From NCBI GenBank assembly GCA_012270975.1, contig JAAXHH010000011.1, positions 126,381 through 190,380 of the forward strand: a stretch of 64,000 bases of DNA, read 5' to 3'. Source of the stretch: Candidatus Latescibacterota bacterium (GTDB lineage Bacteria > JAAXHH01). Of this stretch, positions 61,071 to 64,000 are shown in pieces. The translations under genes and the position numbers were made by a program. Positions within the stretch are counted from its first letter, which is position 1. Every line of letters starts with the position of its first letter. The notes under the pieces are model-generated. The model saw only the letters and a program-made list of their open reading frames with translations. It ran no database searches and had not been told where the DNA came from.

Positions 61071-61982
61071 CTACCGGGCATAGTCGTCGTCGTTGTTCCC
61101 GCGCCAGTCGGGAAGATATCCCTCCGTATGTCCGAAACCGTAGGAGGGCCCGATCTGATTGGTCGTTTTCCAGGGCCACGCCTGGCCGCCGATAAGGCGG
61201 TATTCGTCGCCTTTGCCGCATAACCAGTAAAACATGTGGGCCACGTAACGGGCGGATCCGTGTCCCCCGTAATCGGCGTGCCTGAAGTCGAAATCGGGTT
61301 CGGCGATCCAGTCCCGCGAGGGCGGTACGGTACGCCAGTAGCTGTACTTCAGCATGTGCCGCAGGCCGGTTGCCGTGGACGCGCCGCGGCGGTGCAGGAT
61401 GCTCTGCGAATGCAGTCCGATGGTGCCGGCGGGACCCGAACACAGCACGCCGTTCTCCTCCTGCCCTCGCCGGGTCGTTCGGATATGGGAACCGGGCGTG
61501 ACTTCGGTGGGCCCCATTTCATCCGGAGTATCCTGGGGAAAATAAAACGCCTCGACGAAATGGACCTCCGGACCGAACACGTGATCGGCGTCGTGGTGCC
61601 AGTTCTGCGGACCTTCGGGACATTCCACCCGGTGGTTGCTGACCAGCACGGGCAGGCCCACGTGCCGGCCAAGCAGCGAGCGCAGTGCGCCGCACAGCAC
61701 CGGGTTGAGCAGGACGTGTTCGATGAACCAGTCCTCGAGCAGAATCGAACTCGGCTCATGGGTGCCGCGAATACGAACCAGGTCTTCCCGGGTCATGCCG
61801 TCGGGCATGTAACACGGATTGATCGGGAGCTTCCCGTTCAGGTAATCGCAGGTGCGCCGGTTGATCTCGTCGGGGACGATGCCCTCGAAATGAAGGTATC
61901 CGTCCCTGCAGAAGCGCAGTACCTCCGAGTCCGAGAGCGTCGGCTCGCAGTCGAAGGACCGGCGGGACGCGTCGTAATCCAT
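61071..61982 (-). CDS. Phytanoyl-CoA dioxygenase (PhyH) family oxygenase
   Basis: A 303-residue Fe(II)/2-oxoglutarate oxygenase. The canonical iron site is complete: His129 and Asp131 in NWHHDADH and a distal His in HSQSILHRRGAST, with the Arg in LRHMLKYSYWR for 2-oxoglutarate. TPGSHIRTT is the usual core motif. AAGGA precedes the ATG. It is 106 bases upstream of the kinase/phospho-lyase fusion on the same strand and probably co-transcribed. Its substrate is unknown; a role in making or handling a hydroxylated amino acid is possible. Confidence 0.9.
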   Translation of the reverse strand: MDYDASRRSFDCEPTLSDSEVLRFCRDGYLHFEGIVPDEINRRTCDYLNGKLPINPCYMPDGMTREDLVRIRGTHEPSSILLEDWFIEHVLLNPVLCGALRSLLGRHVGLPVLVSNHRVECPEGPQNWHHDADHVFGPEVHFVEAFYFPQDTPDEMGPTEVTPGSHIRTTRRGQEENGVLCSGPAGTIGLHSQSILHRRGASTATGLRHMLKYSYWRTVPPSRDWIAEPDFDFRHADYGGHGSARYVAHMFYWLCGKGDEYRLIGGQAWPWKTTNQIGPSYGFGHTEGYLPDWRGNNDDDYAR

Positions 61983-62137
61983 GTTTTAATCCTTGATTAT
62001 GAGATTGCGCGGAGTCAATTTCCAGTACAGGCCAGTCTTGAAATCAACAGTAAAATATGCAGTGCGATTTGCCGGTGGGACAAGACTTTTCCGATCGGCC
62101 GCCTGCATCGCAAGTGAAAGGGAAGGGGTTCGCAACC

Positions 62138-63262
62138 ATGGGCATATATGAAGATATCGGCGTGAGGCCGGTCATAAACGCCATTGGCACGGCTACGCGT
62201 TACGGAGGCGCCCTCCTGGACCCGGAAATCATGGAGACCATGCGCGTGGCATCCCGGGAGTTCTGCCCCCTGGACGAACTGCACGAGAAAGCCGGGGAGA
62301 AAGTCGCAGGAATGCTCGGTGTGGAAGCGGCGTACGTCACCGCGAGCGCCGCGTGCGGACTGGTCATCACCACCGCGGCCTGCATGACGGGGACGGATCA
62401 GGACAGAATACGCCAGTTGCCGGACACGACGGGCATGCGTGACGAGGTGATCGTCCAGAAGACGCACCGGATCGCCTACGACCAGGCCATTCGTCTGACC
62501 GGCGCGAAGCTGATAGAACTGGACGATTCGGACGGTCCCCCGGTTGAGGCCATGCGGGCCGCCATCGGCGACGGAACGTGCGCGGCCGCAGTCTTCTATC
62601 TGGGCAAGAACTTCAAAAACGCCAACGCCGTCCCGTTGGAGCAGGCTGTGGCCATGGCCCATGCCACGGATGTGCCCGTCATCGTCGACGCCGCCTCGGA
62701 ATGCCCGCCGGTGTCCACGCTGACCCGGTTCACGGAGGCCGGCGCCGACCTGGTCATATTCAGCGGCGGCAAGAGTCTCCAGGGTCCGCAGTCGACGGGC
62801 CTCATTGTCGGGCGGAAGGACCTGATCAGCGCCTGCGCGGTGAACGGGACACCCTTCGCGACGGTCGGCCGGCCGATGAAGGTGAGCCGGGAGGAGATCT
62901 TCGCGTTCATCACAGCCCTCGAGATCTACCTGAACCGCGACCACGCGGCGGATGCGGCGGGCTGGGAAGAAAAGGTGCGCCACATCGAAGGAGCACTGGC
63001 CGGCATACCCCACGTTTCCCTCAGCCGGCTCGATCCAGAGGAAACCTACGCCGTCCCCCAACTCAAGGTCGCCATTGATTCGGAAGCCGGTTTGACTGGG
63101 GATGATGCGGTGAAGGCCCTGCTCGACGGCAGCCCGAGGATCATCGTGCAGGAAAGGGGCGAGGAAGGGTTTTCCATCAATCCGCACAACCTGCAGGACG
63201 GCCAGGAACGGATCGTGGCGGAACGGTGCCGGGAGGTGCTTTCGGGTGGCGGGTCGGCGTAG
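62138..63262 (+). CDS. SelA/DgaE-like PLP-dependent enzyme
   Basis: A 374-residue fold-type I PLP enzyme related to selenocysteine synthase SelA and D-glucosaminate-6-phosphate ammonia-lyase. YEDIGVRPVINAIGTATRYG is the family N terminus, and the PLP lysine is in FSGGKSLQGPQ. DAASECPP holds the usual cofactor Asp. No selB, selD or tRNA-Sec is seen, so selenocysteine synthesis is unlikely; ammonia or water elimination from an amino-acid-like substrate is more plausible. ATG 62138 is preceded by AAGGGG; the frame is open upstream. It is divergent from the PhyH gene. Confidence 0.88.
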   Translation: MGIYEDIGVRPVINAIGTATRYGGALLDPEIMETMRVASREFCPLDELHEKAGEKVAGMLGVEAAYVTASAACGLVITTAACMTGTDQDRIRQLPDTTGMRDEVIVQKTHRIAYDQAIRLTGAKLIELDDSDGPPVEAMRAAIGDGTCAAAVFYLGKNFKNANAVPLEQAVAMAHATDVPVIVDAASECPPVSTLTRFTEAGADLVIFSGGKSLQGPQSTGLIVGRKDLISACAVNGTPFATVGRPMKVSREEIFAFITALEIYLNRDHAADAAGWEEKVRHIEGALAGIPHVSLSRLDPEETYAVPQLKVAIDSEAGLTGDDAVKALLDGSPRIIVQERGEEGFSINPHNLQDGQERIVAERCREVLSGGGSA

Positions 63263-63312
63263 GCGCGGACCCTGGTCTGGCGTGGATCATACTCAATCAA
63301 GGAGGGCCGAAC

Positions 63313-63699
63313 ATGAAAGACTCCAGAAGCCGTTTCATCGCAACCATCGTTTTAGCGGCAGCCATCGGATTTATCGGGGCGTTTGCACTGGATACGCATA
63401 GTCAGGACGAACAGGTCACCGAGCGATGGGATTGCTATGATTTCGGGAACTACGATATGTCTGAAAGGAAGTTGGGGACATTAACGGCTAAAGGCAACCG
63501 CGGTACGGTGGATATTGCCGGAATCGTCGCCAGCACGCAATTTGCCATTTACGGGCTTCAGCGCCGTTGGGATTGGGGACCGGATTTTGAATACGCCATT
63601 GTGATGAAAACCGATGGAGTAGCCCGATTCTATGACTTTCGGGATTCGGACGGTGAGAAGGTGCCGCCGAGCGACAGTTTTCGGTGCAAAAGGCCATGA
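63313..63699 (+). CDS. Small exported protein of unknown function
   Basis: A 128-residue protein with a hydrophobic N-terminal segment (FIATIVLAAAIGFIGAFAL, about residues 8-26), either signal peptide or anchor. The rest is a small beta-rich domain with two Cys residues that could form a disulfide. AAGGAGGG lies seven bases before ATG 63313. The stop overlaps the next start by four bases (ATGA). I do not recognise the family. Confidence 0.72.
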   Translation: MKDSRSRFIATIVLAAAIGFIGAFALDTHSQDEQVTERWDCYDFGNYDMSERKLGTLTAKGNRGTVDIAGIVASTQFAIYGLQRRWDWGPDFEYAIVMKTDGVARFYDFRDSDGEKVPPSDSFRCKRP

Positions 63700-63818
63700 C
63701 CTGCTACACATCCGGCGTGTCCGGCCGCATCACGGACCGTGGCCAGACGCCGGAAGAAGCCCGGGCCGACCTGGTGAGCGCGATAGGGGTCTACCTGATG
63801 CAGGAGACGAATAAATGA
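63696..63818 (+). CDS. 40-residue HicB-like partial-fold protein
   Basis: A 40-codon gene overlapping its neighbours at both ends by four bases (ATGA). The peptide GVSGRITDRGQTPEEARADLVSAI resembles the centre of HicB-type antitoxins, where a GxTxEEA turn leads into a helix, but the usual first beta strand and DNA-binding tail are missing and no HicA toxin is adjacent. It may be a degraded HicB, a stand-alone small protein, or chance similarity. The double overlap argues for real translation. Confidence 0.5.
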   Translation: MTCYTSGVSGRITDRGQTPEEARADLVSAIGVYLMQETNK

Positions 63819-64000
63819 AGACGATCTCACAGATCGACCGCTACACACTGCGGCTCACCCGAGACGCAGCCCCGGCCCAGGAAGGTCGCTTGATCCTGGA
63901 CCTTAACGAACCGGTGACAGCCGACCGGCACCGCAACATGTCGGACGAGGTCGCGCGTCTCAAGCAATACATCGATCAGTTCGGACCGGAGGGGAAAGTA
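63815..64000 (+). CDS. Unknown protein, 3' end outside the window
   Basis: Sixty-two codons without a stop run to the window edge. ATG 63815 overlaps the upstream stop by four bases. The peptide KTISQIDRYTLRLTRDAAPA and the following LDLNEPVTADRHRNMSDEVARL is soluble-looking and partly helical. It is likely co-translated with the two preceding small genes. No family was recognised. Confidence 0.55.
   Translation, partial: MKTISQIDRYTLRLTRDAAPAQEGRLILDLNEPVTADRHRNMSDEVARLKQYIDQFGPEGKV

Noticed and set aside
62138..63262. Selenocysteine synthase (SelA) as the function of the SelA-like gene
   Set aside because: No selB, selD or tRNA-Sec seen, and the N-terminal SelA domain is absent; the DgaE-like branch fits better.
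63696..63818. HicAB toxin-antitoxin module
   Set aside because: Only a 40-residue HicB-like core is present, without DNA-binding tail or HicA partner.

Overview
The window is GC-rich bacterial chromosome with Gram-negative features: a TonB-dependent receptor, a PorV/PorQ-type outer-membrane protein and several lipoproteins. Abundant FG-GAP/VCBS and ASPIC/UnbV proteins, phytanoyl-CoA dioxygenases (PhyH), a formylglycine-type sulfatase, an enolase-superfamily enzyme and C-terminal FlgD/T9SS-like Ig tails suggest an uncultured marine or host-associated lineage of the FCB type, for example Latescibacterota-like. That placement is inferred from gene content only; no rRNA is present. I see no prophage, IS element or CRISPR array.

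Region 1 (1-16.3 kb) is housekeeping: the end of a phosphatidyltransferase, an S41 processing protease, tRNA-Leu(TAG) with its terminator, then the protein quality-control operon tig-clpP-clpX-lon behind a recognisable promoter. After it come tsaE, serS and a TIGR02757 gene on the minus strand, holA and rsgA on the plus strand, and on the minus strand a conserved small protein, a PBP4-type carboxypeptidase and thrC.

Region 2 (16.3-31.8 kb) is an envelope and secretion block. A 0.7-kb AT-rich control region leads into a TonB receptor, a 1,062-residue secreted protein with FnIII and FlgD-like parts and a PorV-like barrel, with stem-loops lying in the spacers between and after them. It continues with a hexaheme cytochrome c, a TPR protein, an NHL beta-propeller lipoprotein, a small lipoprotein and a CRTAC1-like FG-GAP/ASPIC protein. 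Region 3 (31.7-38.4 kb) holds a polysaccharide flippase, the rlmB-like methyltransferase, pyruvate phosphate dikinase and a chromate transporter.

Region 4 (38.5-47.3 kb) is catabolic and accessory: an internally deleted PhyH relic, an oligopeptide-binding protein, an MR/MLE enzyme next to rtcB, a TauD dioxygenase, a DSD1-type PLP enzyme and a sulfatase split by a one-base frameshift. Region 5 (47.5-55.1 kb) has a class V PLP enzyme, an XPB helicase with its Bax1 nuclease partner, a giant FG-GAP protein and an ANT(6)/AadS-like gene broken by an exact 13-bp tandem duplication.

Region 6 (55.2-64 kb) is the most interesting. An ALDH7 (alpha-aminoadipate semialdehyde dehydrogenase type) gene lies near a 1,036-residue fusion of a hydroxylysine-kinase-like domain, an M23 domain and an AGXT2L-type phospho-lyase. 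Together they could convert 5-hydroxylysine to 2-aminoadipate. Two PhyH oxygenases flank the fusion, one with HxG in place of the usual HxD, followed by a SelA-like PLP enzyme and three small genes overlapping stop-to-start.
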